Positions 1 through 8,922 of a stretch of DNA of 64,000 bases are shown piece after piece. The translations under genes were made by a program, and so were the position numbers. The notes beneath the pieces were generated by a model. That model worked only from the letters and a program-made list of their open reading frames with translations, did no database searches and had not been told where the DNA came from. Source of the stretch: an uncultured Microscilla sp. (GTDB lineage Bacteria; Bacteroidota; Bacteroidia; Cytophagales; Microscillaceae); assembly GCF_947493425.1 (NCBI RefSeq), contig NZ_CANLRP010000025.1, forward strand, positions 1-64,000. Reading direction: 5' to 3'. The stretch's first letter is position 1. Each line of letters starts with the position of its first letter.

Positions 1-131
1 ATAAGCAGGTAAACTAGGCATTTTTGACCCTAAATTTAAAACATTTATAACTCTTTCCTAATCTGTAGAGTTTTCAGCTGATTACTATTTTTTGTATAGC
101 AGCTTACCGTAAAAAACTCAAGGGTAGCTTT

Positions 132-1277
132 TTGTTCATTACTGGTGTTTTACAAATCGGCATATTTAGTAGCATCAATTTTATTCAAGTAATGATGCAC
201 AATACCAGCAATAACTCATCTATGGTGGCGCTCATTGGGCATGCTATTCAGGCGATATTGTTTACAATGGCTTTGGCGCAAAAAATGAAGGCAAGCGAAG
301 AAGGCAAACGTTGGGCACAAGCCGAACAACTACGCCTGGTGGCTGAGCAAAACACATTGCTGGAGCAAAAGGTGAAAGAACGTACCTTGAAGTTGGAAGA
401 TAAAAATCACGAAATTCAAATGCAAAATGAGGCGCTCATGTTGCAACACGAAGAAATAGAAACCCAAAGGGATGCCATTGACCAACAAAATAAAAAGCTT
501 TCGGAGCGCAATTACCTCATTTCGCAGAGTATTAAAGCTGCCCAGGCCATTCAGCAGGCCATATTGCCTCATCAGGAAAAACTGGATAAACTTATTCCCG
601 ATCATTTTATTCTCTATAAACCCAAAGATGTGGTGAGTGGCGATTTTTATTGGCTCAACGATATAGAGGGAACTACTTTTCTTGCCACCATAGATTGCAC
701 TGGGCATGGGGTTCCAGGTGCTTTTATGTCGCTCATTGGCAATACATTGCTTGACAAAATTATCAGAGTATATAAAATATTAGACCCTGCCGAGGTGTTA
801 TCGCGTTTGCATAACGAAGTTTTTCACACCTTGAGGCAACAGGGTACCAACAACAATTACGGGATGGAGATGTCGTTGCTTACCTTAAAAAAAGTAGATG
901 AAACCAGCTATAAAGTAAATTTTTGTGGAGCCAAGCACTCACTTTATTACGCTATGCAAGGCACTGATATGATCATTCAAGAGATCAAAGGTGACCGCAG
1001 GTCGATTGGTGGCTTTCAGCCCAGGCAAATAAATTTTAAGACCCAATCTATTACATTGCCTGTGGGTACTATCATGTATACCAATAGCGATGGGCTAAAA
1101 GACCAAAACAACCAGCAACGTAAGAAGTTTGGCAGTAAACGAGTAATTGAGTTATTGGCTCAGATAGCACATTTGCCCCTAACCAATCAAAAGCAAAGGC
1201 TTGAAGAAGCTCTTAGTGAGCATATGGGTGGGGTGTCCCAACGCGACGATATTTTATTTATCGGAATCAGACTTTAA
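132..1277 (+). CDS. SpoIIE/PP2C-type phosphatase, 5'-truncated 7TM sensor
   Basis: This is a serine/threonine phosphatase of the SpoIIE (PPM) family, which removes phosphate from proteins such as anti-sigma antagonists. The first 60 residues hold two hydrophobic helices resembling the last two helices of a 7TMR-DISM sensor domain. A coiled coil follows (about 65-130), then the phosphatase domain (about 140-381). Metal-binding acidic motifs are visible: SGDFYW, IDCTGHGVPGAF, NSDGLKDQ and the terminal QRDDIL. The listed start is a TTG. The frame stays open back to base 69, where sensor-like residues continue until an in-frame TAG at 66-68, and all three frames are closed before that. The gene therefore lacks most of its sensor and may be a remnant. 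An ATG at 192 would give a soluble or single-helix form. Confidence 0.8.
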   Translation: MFITGVLQIGIFSSINFIQVMMHNTSNNSSMVALIGHAIQAILFTMALAQKMKASEEGKRWAQAEQLRLVAEQNTLLEQKVKERTLKLEDKNHEIQMQNEALMLQHEEIETQRDAIDQQNKKLSERNYLISQSIKAAQAIQQAILPHQEKLDKLIPDHFILYKPKDVVSGDFYWLNDIEGTTFLATIDCTGHGVPGAFMSLIGNTLLDKIIRVYKILDPAEVLSRLHNEVFHTLRQQGTNNNYGMEMSLLTLKKVDETSYKVNFCGAKHSLYYAMQGTDMIIQEIKGDRRSIGGFQPRQINFKTQSITLPVGTIMYTNSDGLKDQNNQQRKKFGSKRVIELLAQIAHLPLTNQKQRLEEALSEHMGGVSQRDDILFIGIRL

Positions 1278-1641
1278 TATTTTTTTATGCTGGTTGTTTG
1301 TCACACGCTTCTTATACCCTGACAAATGGGCAAAGTGCCTGATTTATTTAAAATGTAAGCTTACGAGTTCTTTTTGATATGGGTAAGTGCAGTAAAGAAA
1401 GGATATAGTGTGTTTGCTTTTATTTTCTTTTGATTGTACTTGTTCAAGTTTCTTTTGCCAAAGACTATTTTATAGGGTTTAGTTTTATCCACGAGAGTTT
1501 TTGCGCTACAAAACACCTGACACTACTCTACTTTCGCTTTATGGCACAAAAATCCTCCTAACTACCCTGGTTACCTACAGGCTTTGGAACAATATATGAT
1601 TATTTAAAGGCAAGGTGTATACAATTATTTTGTGTATACCA
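1278..1641. other. Intergenic stretch with no recognised gene
   Basis: I see no convincing coding region between the truncated phosphatase gene and the repeat element that follows. The only structure noticed is a pair of GTATAC palindromes near 1613-1640, just outside the element. The sequence is AT-rich. Confidence 0.5.
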
Positions 1642-1848
1642 GAGCTTAGGAATGGCGTAAAAATAAATTTCTATAGTAACGCTAAAATATTTTGTTGCTG
1701 GACGCGGTACGGCAATATCCAGTGGATGTTGAGCGAGCTTGAGGGAAGGTCGGCTAATAGCATCGCTATTCGGCTATTTTTTAACAAAGTATAGCCTCAA
1801 AAGATGAGGTTAAGAATGTAAATTTATTTTGGTACCATTCCTTAGCTC
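1642..1848. mobile_element. MITE-like element with terminal inverted repeats (copy A)
   Basis: The ends are imperfect inverted repeats: GAGCTTAGGAATGG at the left matches the reverse complement of the right end, GAGCTAAGGAATGG, and the similarity runs on into an AAATAAATTT block. The element has no coding capacity. It contains an internal AATAGC-ATC-GCTATT hairpin and a CCTCA-TGAGG hairpin. A second copy in opposite orientation lies at 34838-35373, where another sequence interrupts it. Two copies sharing both ends and the interior support a mobile non-autonomous element rather than a chance palindrome. Confidence 0.7.
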
Positions 1849-1888
1849 AATCCGAACTATTTGATAACACTACAGAGTAGCCTTCACA

Positions 1889-3400
1889 ATGAAACAACTC
1901 ATTGAACAATGTATTCCACACCACCTCATTGGAGACGACAATGAGAAAACCAAGGCCCGTATTTTTGTGTTTTCGGGGGTGGCAGTATCCTTACTGGGTC
2001 TAATAATGATTTTGCTTTACCTCACGGTTGTTCCTACGCCCGCCAGTAATTTTATAGCTACATTTATACTCTTTGTTTTTTCGCTTTTATTGCTCGTATA
2101 CTTTAAAAAAACCGGCAACCTGAAAATTGCCGCCAATGCATTGATTACATTTGGTTTTTTGGCGCTTAATGTATCTGTGATAGATACTGGTGGTATATAT
2201 TCTATGGACTTGATTTGGCTGGTGGCTTTTCCGTGTGGAGCCTTTTTGTTTTTAAATAACAAAAGTGCTTTTTGGTGGACAGCAGCTTCTATCTCGGTGA
2301 CTGTCATTTACCTAATCATAGCGTTTACTGCCCCCAAATTACTAGGTAAAGTACAGTTTGACCCCATATATAACTTCGTAAGTGTATGTCTTTGCATTGC
2401 CATAGTAATTTCTATCATTTACTATTTTGTCAAACAAAACCAACTCTACAGTTTGGTGTTGGCTCAAAAAAACGAAAAGCTGGAAAAAACACAAGAAGAA
2501 ATGATTGCCCAAAATATAGTGCTTCAGGAGCGGCAAGAAGAGATTGCCACCCAAAACGAAGAGCTTATTCAAAACCAAGAGGAAATCATTGCCCAACGCG
2601 ATTTTATAGAGGTTAAAAACCGTGCACTCGAAAACCGCGACAATCAAATTAGCCATAGTATTAGGGCAGCTCAAGTGATTCAACAAGCAATTTTGCCCAA
2701 TGCCCATAGTCTACAGTTGTTACTGGGCGATCATTTCATTGTGTTCAGACCTAGAGATGTAGTCAGTGGCGATTTTTATTGGGTAAATAAGGTGCAGGGA
2801 CAAACGGTATTGGCTTCGGTGGATTGTACTGGACACGGGGTGCCCGGTGCTTTTATTTCATTGATTGGGCACAACTTGCTGGACAAGGTTATACTCCAGC
2901 AAAAAATCACAGACCCATCGATCATTATCAATACTTTGCACACCGAAATTGTACACTTACTCAAACAAGAGGCTGGACGCAACAACTATGGAATGGATTT
3001 GACTGTATGTGCCTGGCAACATACTTCTGAAGGGTGTCAGTTGGCATTTTGTGGAGCCAAAAATTCGTTTTATTATACATTGCCCCACCAGTCAGGGTAT
3101 ATTGCGCTCAAGGGCACCAGAAAGTCGGTGGGAGGCATACAACCCGAAAATATTCATTTTACTAACCAAAGCGTATGTTTGCCCTCAGGCAGTATGTTTT
3201 ATATTGGCAGTGACGGCATAGAAGACCAAAATGACAAAAAACGTAAAAAACTGGGTACCAAAAAGGTACTACGTATATTAAGTGATGCGGCTCATTTGCC
3301 CACCGCTGAACAAAAATTGTTGCTTGAAAATAGTCTGCAACAACACATGGAGGGTACTACCCAACGCGATGATATACTGTTGATTGGGGTAAGGGTTTGA
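1889..3400 (+). CDS. Membrane SpoIIE/PP2C-type phosphatase, 6TM sensor
   Basis: This 503-residue protein has an N-terminal membrane domain of six hydrophobic helices (about 27-190), a glutamine/glutamate-rich coiled coil (about 195-255) and a C-terminal SpoIIE phosphatase domain (about 265-503). The acidic metal ligands sit in SGDFYW, VDCTGHGVPGAF, GSDGIEDQ and QRDDILLIGV. It should dephosphorylate a cytoplasmic phosphoserine/threonine protein in response to a membrane or envelope signal. It is paralogous to the genes at 132 and 37111 and to the C-terminus of the giant protein at 54960. No HATPase kinase or STAS partner is adjacent, so the target is unknown. It starts with ATG about 40 bp after MITE copy A, so the element may sit in its promoter region. 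Confidence 0.9.
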   Translation: MKQLIEQCIPHHLIGDDNEKTKARIFVFSGVAVSLLGLIMILLYLTVVPTPASNFIATFILFVFSLLLLVYFKKTGNLKIAANALITFGFLALNVSVIDTGGIYSMDLIWLVAFPCGAFLFLNNKSAFWWTAASISVTVIYLIIAFTAPKLLGKVQFDPIYNFVSVCLCIAIVISIIYYFVKQNQLYSLVLAQKNEKLEKTQEEMIAQNIVLQERQEEIATQNEELIQNQEEIIAQRDFIEVKNRALENRDNQISHSIRAAQVIQQAILPNAHSLQLLLGDHFIVFRPRDVVSGDFYWVNKVQGQTVLASVDCTGHGVPGAFISLIGHNLLDKVILQQKITDPSIIINTLHTEIVHLLKQEAGRNNYGMDLTVCAWQHTSEGCQLAFCGAKNSFYYTLPHQSGYIALKGTRKSVGGIQPENIHFTNQSVCLPSGSMFYIGSDGIEDQNDKKRKKLGTKKVLRILSDAAHLPTAEQKLLLENSLQQHMEGTTQRDDILLIGVRV

Positions 3401-3414
3401 TGAATACTAAGTTT

Positions 3415-4431
3415 TTAGTAAGCAAACCTCACCACAAAAGTTTTTTTCACCCTTACTGTCTTGCCTCTTTGTTTGCCAGGGTTCCAGGGTGACGACCCTT
3501 TGAGTAAACGAATGGCTTCTTTGTTGCAACCATTGCCCAAGCCCCTCAATACTTTAAAATGACTCAATTGACCGTTGGACTCTACAATAAATTGCAAGAT
3601 AACGATGCCACTGGTGTTGTTAGCTCTAGCTTCAGGAGGGTATTGCAAGTTTTTTTCGAGGTATGCTGCCATTTGAGCGCTGCCACCTTTGGGAGTGGGC
3701 GGCTGTTCTACCACAGTAAATACAGGAGCATCTTTGTTGGGGTTGTACGCTCGTAGAAAACCACCCGAAGAGTTGATATAAAACTGCTTTTTCGCTTTGT
3801 TTACCAAGGCTTTACCTTGGACAAAATCTGTTGCCTCATCATACTGGCAGGCAATTACTTGTTGTCCGGTTTTGTTCAAAAAGCCATATTTTCCCTGGGT
3901 GTTTTTTGCTTTCAAACGCTGACCAATCAAACGAGGAGATAAATATTGGTATTGAAAGGGAGTCAGTTGTGTGCCAGTAGCTTTATCTAACAAAGCAAAC
4001 AAGCCGCTTTGCTTGGCTCTTACTATAAGAGTGGGAGTGTTTGCTGGGTCTAATACATAAGTAAGTTGGCTGTAGGCTGCTGGCACTACCAATTTGCCCC
4101 GGTTGTTTACCAAGCCCCATAAATTGCTGCGTCCTACTTTGGCGTACCCTGCCCTAAACGACAACACACGTTGGTACAAAGGCTTTATTACATACTTGCC
4201 TTGGGTATTGATAAACCCCCATTGCCCGTTTTTTTGCACAGCTGCCAGCCCTTCGCTAAAGGGGCGTGCTTTGCTAAACTGGGGTTGAATGCGTACTTCG
4301 CCTAAGTGCCCTCTATAGCCCATCAATCCATTTTTTGATCTAAATAATTTAGGGGCAGACTGTGCCCAGGTTGTTGTAGGGCTACTCAGTAAAAATAACA
4401 ATACCCATATGATTCCTTGTTTTTGGTACAT
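3415..4431 (-). CDS. WG-repeat protein with TonB C-terminal domain
   Basis: An exported protein of 338 residues. It has a signal peptide (about 1-24, ending ...TTTWAQ), WG-type repeats (about 30-220; phrases such as NGQWGFINTQGKYVIKP and NLWGLVNNRGKLVVP) and a C-terminal TonB domain (about 245-338; YPPEARANNTSGIVILQF, then the W-NPG turn). TonB C-terminal domains normally bind the TonB box of outer-membrane receptors, but this protein has neither the usual N-terminal anchor nor a proline-rich spacer. WG repeats are beta-rich modules of uncertain function. It is the last gene of an apparent three-gene operon, 6 bp after a lipid-anchored TonB-domain protein. The combination suggests a periplasmic receptor-interaction role; that is inference. 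Confidence 0.8.
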   Translation of the reverse strand: MYQKQGIIWVLLFLLSSPTTTWAQSAPKLFRSKNGLMGYRGHLGEVRIQPQFSKARPFSEGLAAVQKNGQWGFINTQGKYVIKPLYQRVLSFRAGYAKVGRSNLWGLVNNRGKLVVPAAYSQLTYVLDPANTPTLIVRAKQSGLFALLDKATGTQLTPFQYQYLSPRLIGQRLKAKNTQGKYGFLNKTGQQVIACQYDEATDFVQGKALVNKAKKQFYINSSGGFLRAYNPNKDAPVFTVVEQPPTPKGGSAQMAAYLEKNLQYPPEARANNTSGIVILQFIVESNGQLSHFKVLRGLGNGCNKEAIRLLKGSSPWNPGKQRGKTVRVKKTFVVRFAY

Positions 4432-4437
4432 ACACTT

Positions 4438-4881
4438 TTATTTTACAATTTTAAACACCACCGGAAACGATTGTTTGACCCTGACTACTTGACCATGATG
4501 CTCACCAGGTATCCATTTGTCAAAGCTCTGAATCAAACGCATGGCTTCGCGATCGCACTCAGGTCCTATACCTTTCAATACCCGCAGTTGATTCACTGTG
4601 CCGTTTTTTTCTACCACAAACTCTACAAACACCCGCCCTTCGAGACCACGCCTGATGGCTTTTTCGGGGTATTTCAGGTTTTTTTGTATATGTTTATACA
4701 ACGCCCTCAAACCACCTACTGGTGAGGCGTTTTTTTCAGGTACTATATAAATTTTATTATCATTGTCCGTTGCCTCCTTTTTGTCAGTGCGCATCTCCTC
4801 AACGCTTTGCGTATTGGGCTTTAGGCACCCTGATAGTAAAGTAGTACCATAAACAAAAAAAATTAGGTATATGCTTTTCAT
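4438..4881 (-). CDS. Lipoprotein with TonB C-terminal domain
   Basis: A 147-residue protein with a lipoprotein signal peptide (lipobox LLSGC, Cys19) followed by a short linker and a complete TonB C-terminal domain (about 57-147). The domain shows the family phrases YPEKAIRRGLEGRVFVEFVV, LKGIGPECDREAMRLI and the W-PGEHHGQVVRV segment. Classical TonB is anchored by a transmembrane helix that contacts ExbB/ExbD; here the anchor is a lipid, so direct coupling to ExbBD is doubtful. It lies between a small lipoprotein (10 bp upstream) and the WG/TonB fusion (6 bp downstream), which suggests cotranscription. Confidence 0.85.
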   Translation of the reverse strand: MKSIYLIFFVYGTTLLSGCLKPNTQSVEEMRTDKKEATDNDNKIYIVPEKNASPVGGLRALYKHIQKNLKYPEKAIRRGLEGRVFVEFVVEKNGTVNQLRVLKGIGPECDREAMRLIQSFDKWIPGEHHGQVVRVKQSFPVVFKIVK

Positions 4882-4891
4882 GAATTTAATT

Positions 4892-5299
4892 CTAATGCTG
4901 TATAACTAACTTCACAGCGCGTACAGTTTCTAAATAGGCTATTCCTGCTGGGCTAAGTTTTCGGGTATAAGCTTTACCATGTAGGGTAAAGTGTACATAA
5001 TGGCAATTAGGATGCAAAGAGAAGTGAGTCTTTAATACACTTTGGTTGCGATATTTAAATACAATCTCACCATCATAGGGTTGTTTTTTCAAGAGCACAT
5101 CCTGAGTGGTGATATAATATACATACATATCGTTTACCAGGTGTTTATCAGTTACCTTGATGCTAAATTTTTCAGGATTTTTACTTGTTTTGTAAAAAAC
5201 CAAATCCATTGCTTTGCACTTGGCCAATGGTTGATACAAGGGATTGGTTTGGCAACCCGATAATATAATAACTAATAAAAGGGAGAGAAGTCTTAACAA
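4892..5299 (-). CDS. Small lipoprotein, function unknown
   Basis: A 135-residue predicted lipoprotein: hydrophobic N-terminus MLRLLSLLLVIILSGC with a lipobox cysteine at residue 16. The rest is beta-rich and polar, with no domain I recognise. It begins at a TTG; no ATG in frame would keep the signal peptide. It is the first gene of the run leading into the two TonB-domain proteins. Its function may be linked to theirs, but nothing in the sequence shows how. Confidence 0.65.
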   Translation of the reverse strand: MLRLLSLLLVIILSGCQTNPLYQPLAKCKAMDLVFYKTSKNPEKFSIKVTDKHLVNDMYVYYITTQDVLLKKQPYDGEIVFKYRNQSVLKTHFSLHPNCHYVHFTLHGKAYTRKLSPAGIAYLETVRAVKLVIQH

Positions 5300-5323
5300 A
5301 ACGTGTTATTTTTAATATAAAAT

Positions 5324-5401
5324 GGCTGTCTCATCCATCAAATACTCCGTTGTTCTTTTTTAAAAACAGAGTGAAGTTTTTGTAATAATGATGAGACAGC
5401 C
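5324..5401. repeat. Long-loop perfect inverted repeat, possible terminator
   Basis: GGCTGTCTCATC at 5324-5335 is matched perfectly by GATGAGACAGCC at 5390-5401, with 54 bases between the arms. It lies downstream of the ornithine aminotransferase gene and upstream of the small lipoprotein gene. The loop is long for an intrinsic terminator. A short mobile-element end or an RNA structure is also possible. Confidence 0.5.
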
Positions 5402-5450
5402 TCTTGGCACTTATTTAAACCGTTGTTTTACTGAATAATAAATCAGCATA

Positions 5451-6689
5451 TTATTTCTTAAACGCTAAAATAGTTTTTTCTATAATATCGGCACACTCGT
5501 GCAACTCTTCTTCGGTCATTACCAAAGGAGGAGCAAATCTGATAATGTTGCCATGGGTAGGCTTGGCAAGTAAACCATTTTCTTTAAGCGCCATGCAAAT
5601 GTCCCAGGCAGTGCTGCTATCCTCACTGTCGTTGATTACAATAGCATTTAACAAACCTTTACCTCTTACCAAAGTTACTAAGTCACACTTGGCAATCAAG
5701 GCATTCATTCGCTCACGGAAAATGTTGCCTAACTTGAAAGATTTTTCGGCAAGTTTTTCTTCTTTTACTACCTCAAGTGCTGCCATGGCCACCGCACAGG
5801 CCAATGGGTTGCCTCCATAGGTAGAACCGTGCTCACCAGGTTTGATGCTCAACATGATTTCGTCGCGGGCAAAAACAGCCGATACCGGGAAGACACCTCC
5901 TGACAAAGCTTTGCCTAAAATCAAAATATCTGGTTGAAAGCCTTCATAATCACAAGCTAGCATTTTACCGGTGCGGGCAATGCCTGTTTGTACTTCATCG
6001 GCAATAAAAAGTACGTTTTTAGCCTTACACATTTCGTAGGCTTTCTTTAAGTAACCCTCATCAGGCACTACTACTCCGGCTTCGCCTTGAATAGGCTCTA
6101 CCATAAAGCCTGCTACGTTGGGATCTTCCAGAGCTTTTTCTAAAGCAGACAAATCGTTGTAATCAATGATTTCATACCCAGGCATATAAGGTCCAAAGTT
6201 ATCTTTTGCCACTGGATCGGTCGATGAAGACACGGCAGCCAGGGTACGCCCCCAGAAATTGTTTTTCACAAAAATGATTTTTGCCTGATTGGTAGGCACA
6301 CCCTTGACAGTATAAGCCCACTTACGGCAAAGTTTCAAGGCGGTTTCTCCTCCTTCTACCCCAGTGTTCATAGGCAATACTTTGTCGTAGCCAAAGTACT
6401 GGGTAATGTATTCTTCGTAACGTCCCAATACATCGTTGTGGAATGCACGCGACGTAAGCGTTAGTTTTTGCGCCTGTTCTGCCAACGCACTCAAAATTTT
6501 AGGATGACAATGTCCTTGGTTTACTGCACTGTAGGCAGATAAAAAATCAAAGTATTTTTTACCTTCTACATCCCATACATACACGCCCTCGCCTTTAGAC
6601 AGCACCACTGGTAATGGGTGATAATTGTGTGCTCCATACTTGTACTCCAAATCGATGGCCTCTTGACTTGAGGTTATTGTCTGTATCAT
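5451..6689 (-). CDS. rocD: Ornithine aminotransferase
   Basis: A PLP-dependent class III aminotransferase that converts ornithine and 2-oxoglutarate to glutamate semialdehyde and glutamate in arginine/proline metabolism. The product is 412 residues, normal for the family. Visible motifs are [15 protein letters not shown] near the N-terminus, [15 protein letters not shown] (the Asp that contacts the PLP ring) and [15 protein letters not shown] (Schiff-base Lys). I chose the ATG at 6689 because family similarity begins there; the frame continues upstream to 6791, but the extra 34 residues look like translated leader. A good promoter lies about 150 bp upstream. The gene is monocistronic by context. 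Confidence 0.93.
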   Translation of the reverse strand: MIQTITSSQEAIDLEYKYGAHNYHPLPVVLSKGEGVYVWDVEGKKYFDFLSAYSAVNQGHCHPKILSALAEQAQKLTLTSRAFHNDVLGRYEEYITQYFGYDKVLPMNTGVEGGETALKLCRKWAYTVKGVPTNQAKIIFVKNNFWGRTLAAVSSSTDPVAKDNFGPYMPGYEIIDYNDLSALEKALEDPNVAGFMVEPIQGEAGVVVPDEGYLKKAYEMCKAKNVLFIADEVQTGIARTGKMLACDYEGFQPDILILGKALSGGVFPVSAVFARDEIMLSIKPGEHGSTYGGNPLACAVAMAALEVVKEEKLAEKSFKLGNIFRERMNALIAKCDLVTLVRGKGLLNAIVINDSEDSSTAWDICMALKENGLLAKPTHGNIIRFAPPLVMTEEELHECADIIEKTILAFKK

Positions 6690-6845
6690 ACTAATAGTTA
6701 TTTTACTGTGTGTTTGTGTCAACTTTTTAGGGAATAAAAAACAAGGCACTTTTCCTTCGCAGCGGTTTCGCTCTCCCAGCGAGTGCACCATTTTTTGGGG
6801 TATTCCCTTACAACCACAGGCTCTACGTCGTACCTAAAAAGTGAT

Positions 6846-6878
6846 CAAATATAAATTGTATCCTCAAAATTAGTCAAA
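6846..6878 (-). promoter_or_regulatory. Bacteroidota-type promoter for rocD
   Basis: Read on the minus strand, TTTG (6875-6878) is followed after 21 bases by TATATTTG (6846-6853). This fits the known Bacteroidota form TTTG-N17-23-TAnnTTTG. It implies a leader of roughly 150 bases before the rocD ATG and argues against the longer reading frame being the intended product. Confidence 0.5.
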
Positions 6879-6986
6879 ATAAGGAAGCTTTAAAAAGTCT
6901 TGTTTATAATGATTGAACAAGTGTGTGATTCTGCTAAGAATTCAATTTTTTTTAGGGTAACTTTCGATCATTTGAGGATTATTTTG

Positions 6987-6994
6987 TAGATTTG
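6987..6994 (+). promoter_or_regulatory. Candidate -7 box for rpmB
   Basis: TAGATTTG matches the Bacteroidota -7 element and lies 55 bases before the rpmB ATG. No TTG stands at the ideal distance upstream; a TTTG at 6971 is only 12 bases away. Only the -7 element is supported. Confidence 0.35.
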
Positions 6995-7049
6995 CCCCCT
7001 CGCTTTTCTAACATCCAATTAAATAATTGAATATTAAAGCTTTGTAACA

Positions 7050-7301
7050 ATGGCAAGGATTTGTGAAGTAACTGGAAAAAAAACCCAGTCAGGAAATAAC
7101 GTATCGCACGCAAATAATAAAACAAGAAGAAAGTTTTATCCAAATTTGCAGAAAAAACGCTTCTTTTTAGAAAGTAAAGGTGAGTGGATTACTTTGAAAG
7201 TGTCAACTCAAGCCATTCGTACCATCAACAAAAAAGGTATCGAAGAGGTATTAAAAGAAGCTAAAGCTAAGGGTCTTTTAAAGAAAAAAGTGTTGCTATA
7301 A
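7050..7301 (+). CDS. rpmB: 50S ribosomal protein L28
   Basis: An 83-residue basic protein with the L28 N-terminal signature (MARICEVTGKK, then SGNNVSHANNKTRRKF) and the conserved FYPNLQKKRFF segment. It binds 23S rRNA in the large ribosomal subunit. It starts with ATG. It ends before a strong hairpin terminator and has no rpmG (L33) after it, although the two are often neighbours in related bacteria. Confidence 0.96.
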   Translation: MARICEVTGKKTQSGNNVSHANNKTRRKFYPNLQKKRFFLESKGEWITLKVSTQAIRTINKKGIEEVLKEAKAKGLLKKKVLL

Positions 7302-7340
7302 TCTATTGTAGTTTTACCACTTTTCAACTAAAGTATTTCG

Positions 7341-7378
7341 ATCGCTAATACAGGTCAATGATGATCTCTATTAGCGAT
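7341..7378 (+). terminator. Intrinsic terminator after rpmB
   Basis: A perfect 10-bp stem, ATCGCTAATA / TATTAGCGAT, with an 18-base loop is followed by a T-rich run. It lies 40 bp after the rpmB stop codon. Confidence 0.75.
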
Positions 7379-7548
7379 TTTCTTTTCGAGCCCACGTTGT
7401 GCAAACCTGATCTCTTTCCCGTAAGCCATTAAAGAAGCTCTTCATTACTAAAAATGCTTAACACCAAACAAAAAAAGCAACTTTTGACACATCAACTGCA
7501 GGCTTTGTGTTTACCTTTATTGTCGTAAATAAAACGTTGTGATTACAC

Positions 7549-8541
7549 ATGAAAAAACTTTTTACATCTGCATTGATATGGATGATTGCTTTAGGGATGA
7601 CAGCATCATCGGTTTGGGCACAAACAACTATTTATTTGGTACGCCATGCCGAAAAGGACAAAGGGCGCGATCCCGACTTAACTGTAGCAGGTAAGGAACG
7701 TGCCAAAGCATTGCAAGAATTGTTGAAAAAAGAGAAGATAACTGCAGTGTATGCTACCAAAACCAAACGAACCATGCAAACAGGCCAGCCAGTAGCAGAA
7801 GCGCAAAAACTTACTGTAGAAAACTATGATTACCGCGATATGCAACTATTGAGTAAGTTGTTTGACAAACACGCAGGTAAAGCAATATTGGTGGTAGGAC
7901 ACTCTAATACGTTGCCGTCTCTCTTAAACCACTTAGTACAAGAAGACCGCTACAAAGACTTGAATGAATCGGTATATGATAACTTAGTAAAAGCACACAT
8001 AGACGCTTATGGCAAGCTAACCATACAGCACATGAAGTATGGCAGGGCAAGCAGGCTTACTTTTCCTAAGCCCAAGTCTGACTACAAGGCACAAGACGTT
8101 GATGTAAAAACAATTGATGGAATGATCAAGGCTTTGTATGGAGTAATATCTGGAGCTAAAGGCGAAAAACGCAATTGGGATCGTTTTCGCTCATTGATGA
8201 AGCCCAACGCCCGTATGAACGCAGTGGCCACCCGTGCCAATGGTAAACAGGTGTTTATGTCTATGACACCAGAAGACTATATCAAACGTAATGGGCCATA
8301 CTTGGTAGGGAAAGGCTTTTTTGAAGAAGAGATTGGGCGCAAAACCGAACGTTTTGGCAATATTGCTCAGGTGTTTAGTACCTATGTGAGCCGTCATACC
8401 AAAGACGGAGCTATTTTTATGCGTGGCATCAACAGTATTCAGTTGTCGTATGAAAATGGTCGCTGGTGGTTAGTCAATATTCTATGGAATAGCGAAACAA
8501 AAGCGCAACCTATTCCGGCAAAGTATATTGATAAGAAATAA
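7549..8541 (+). CDS. Exported histidine phosphatase with C-terminal NTF2-like region
   Basis: A 330-residue secreted protein with a signal peptide (about 1-24, cleaving after SSVWA). Residues about 26-165 form a SixA/phosphoglycerate-mutase-type histidine phosphatase domain: YLVRHAEKDKG carries the catalytic RHA and VVGHSNTLPSL the second histidine. The C-terminal half (about 185-330), with paired aromatic strands ending ENGRWWLVNILW, resembles SnoaL/DUF4440-type NTF2-like folds. The substrate is unknown. A degraded copy of the gene's 3' end lies at 9901-9995. Confidence 0.8.
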   Translation: MKKLFTSALIWMIALGMTASSVWAQTTIYLVRHAEKDKGRDPDLTVAGKERAKALQELLKKEKITAVYATKTKRTMQTGQPVAEAQKLTVENYDYRDMQLLSKLFDKHAGKAILVVGHSNTLPSLLNHLVQEDRYKDLNESVYDNLVKAHIDAYGKLTIQHMKYGRASRLTFPKPKSDYKAQDVDVKTIDGMIKALYGVISGAKGEKRNWDRFRSLMKPNARMNAVATRANGKQVFMSMTPEDYIKRNGPYLVGKGFFEEEIGRKTERFGNIAQVFSTYVSRHTKDGAIFMRGINSIQLSYENGRWWLVNILWNSETKAQPIPAKYIDKK

Positions 8542-8922
8542 TGTGAGTGGTAAAGTAGTAAGGTTTTGAGCACTTATCGCTTGAAAACTTACATTTAGTA
8601 CCTCCAGACACTAAACCTGTAAAGTGGTATTCCACACCTCTGCCAAAGGCTAAAAACGCCTTGTTATCGAGCAAAAGCAACTATTTTTAGAAACACCCTA
8701 AAAGGTGAGACTGCTTTATGCTCTAAAACAATGGGGTATAGTTTTAACAAACCCTTCTTTTTGTTCCATTTTTCACTATTTTTGAGTGGTGACAGCGGGG
8801 CAGGTTATTTTATGTTTACCTTTCTTTTTTTCGTAAAAGCCCTTCTTGATTGGTTGTCAACTTCATAACTATCATACATTAAAAATACTACCATTTTTCA
8901 TCAAAAATATAAACAACTTCTA
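8542..8922. other. Intergenic stretch with a possible -7 box
   Basis: No gene is seen here. TATTTTTG at 8777-8784 fits the Bacteroidota -7 form and a TTTG stands 13 bases before it, a short spacing. It could drive the DUF3124 lipoprotein gene with a leader of about 130 bases. The first 50 bases after the upstream stop codon are the source of part of the duplicated fragment at 9901. Confidence 0.35.

Noticed and set aside
6690-6791. Longer N-terminus for ornithine aminotransferase
   Set aside because: The extra 34 residues have no family similarity, and the ATG at 6689 begins the conserved protein.
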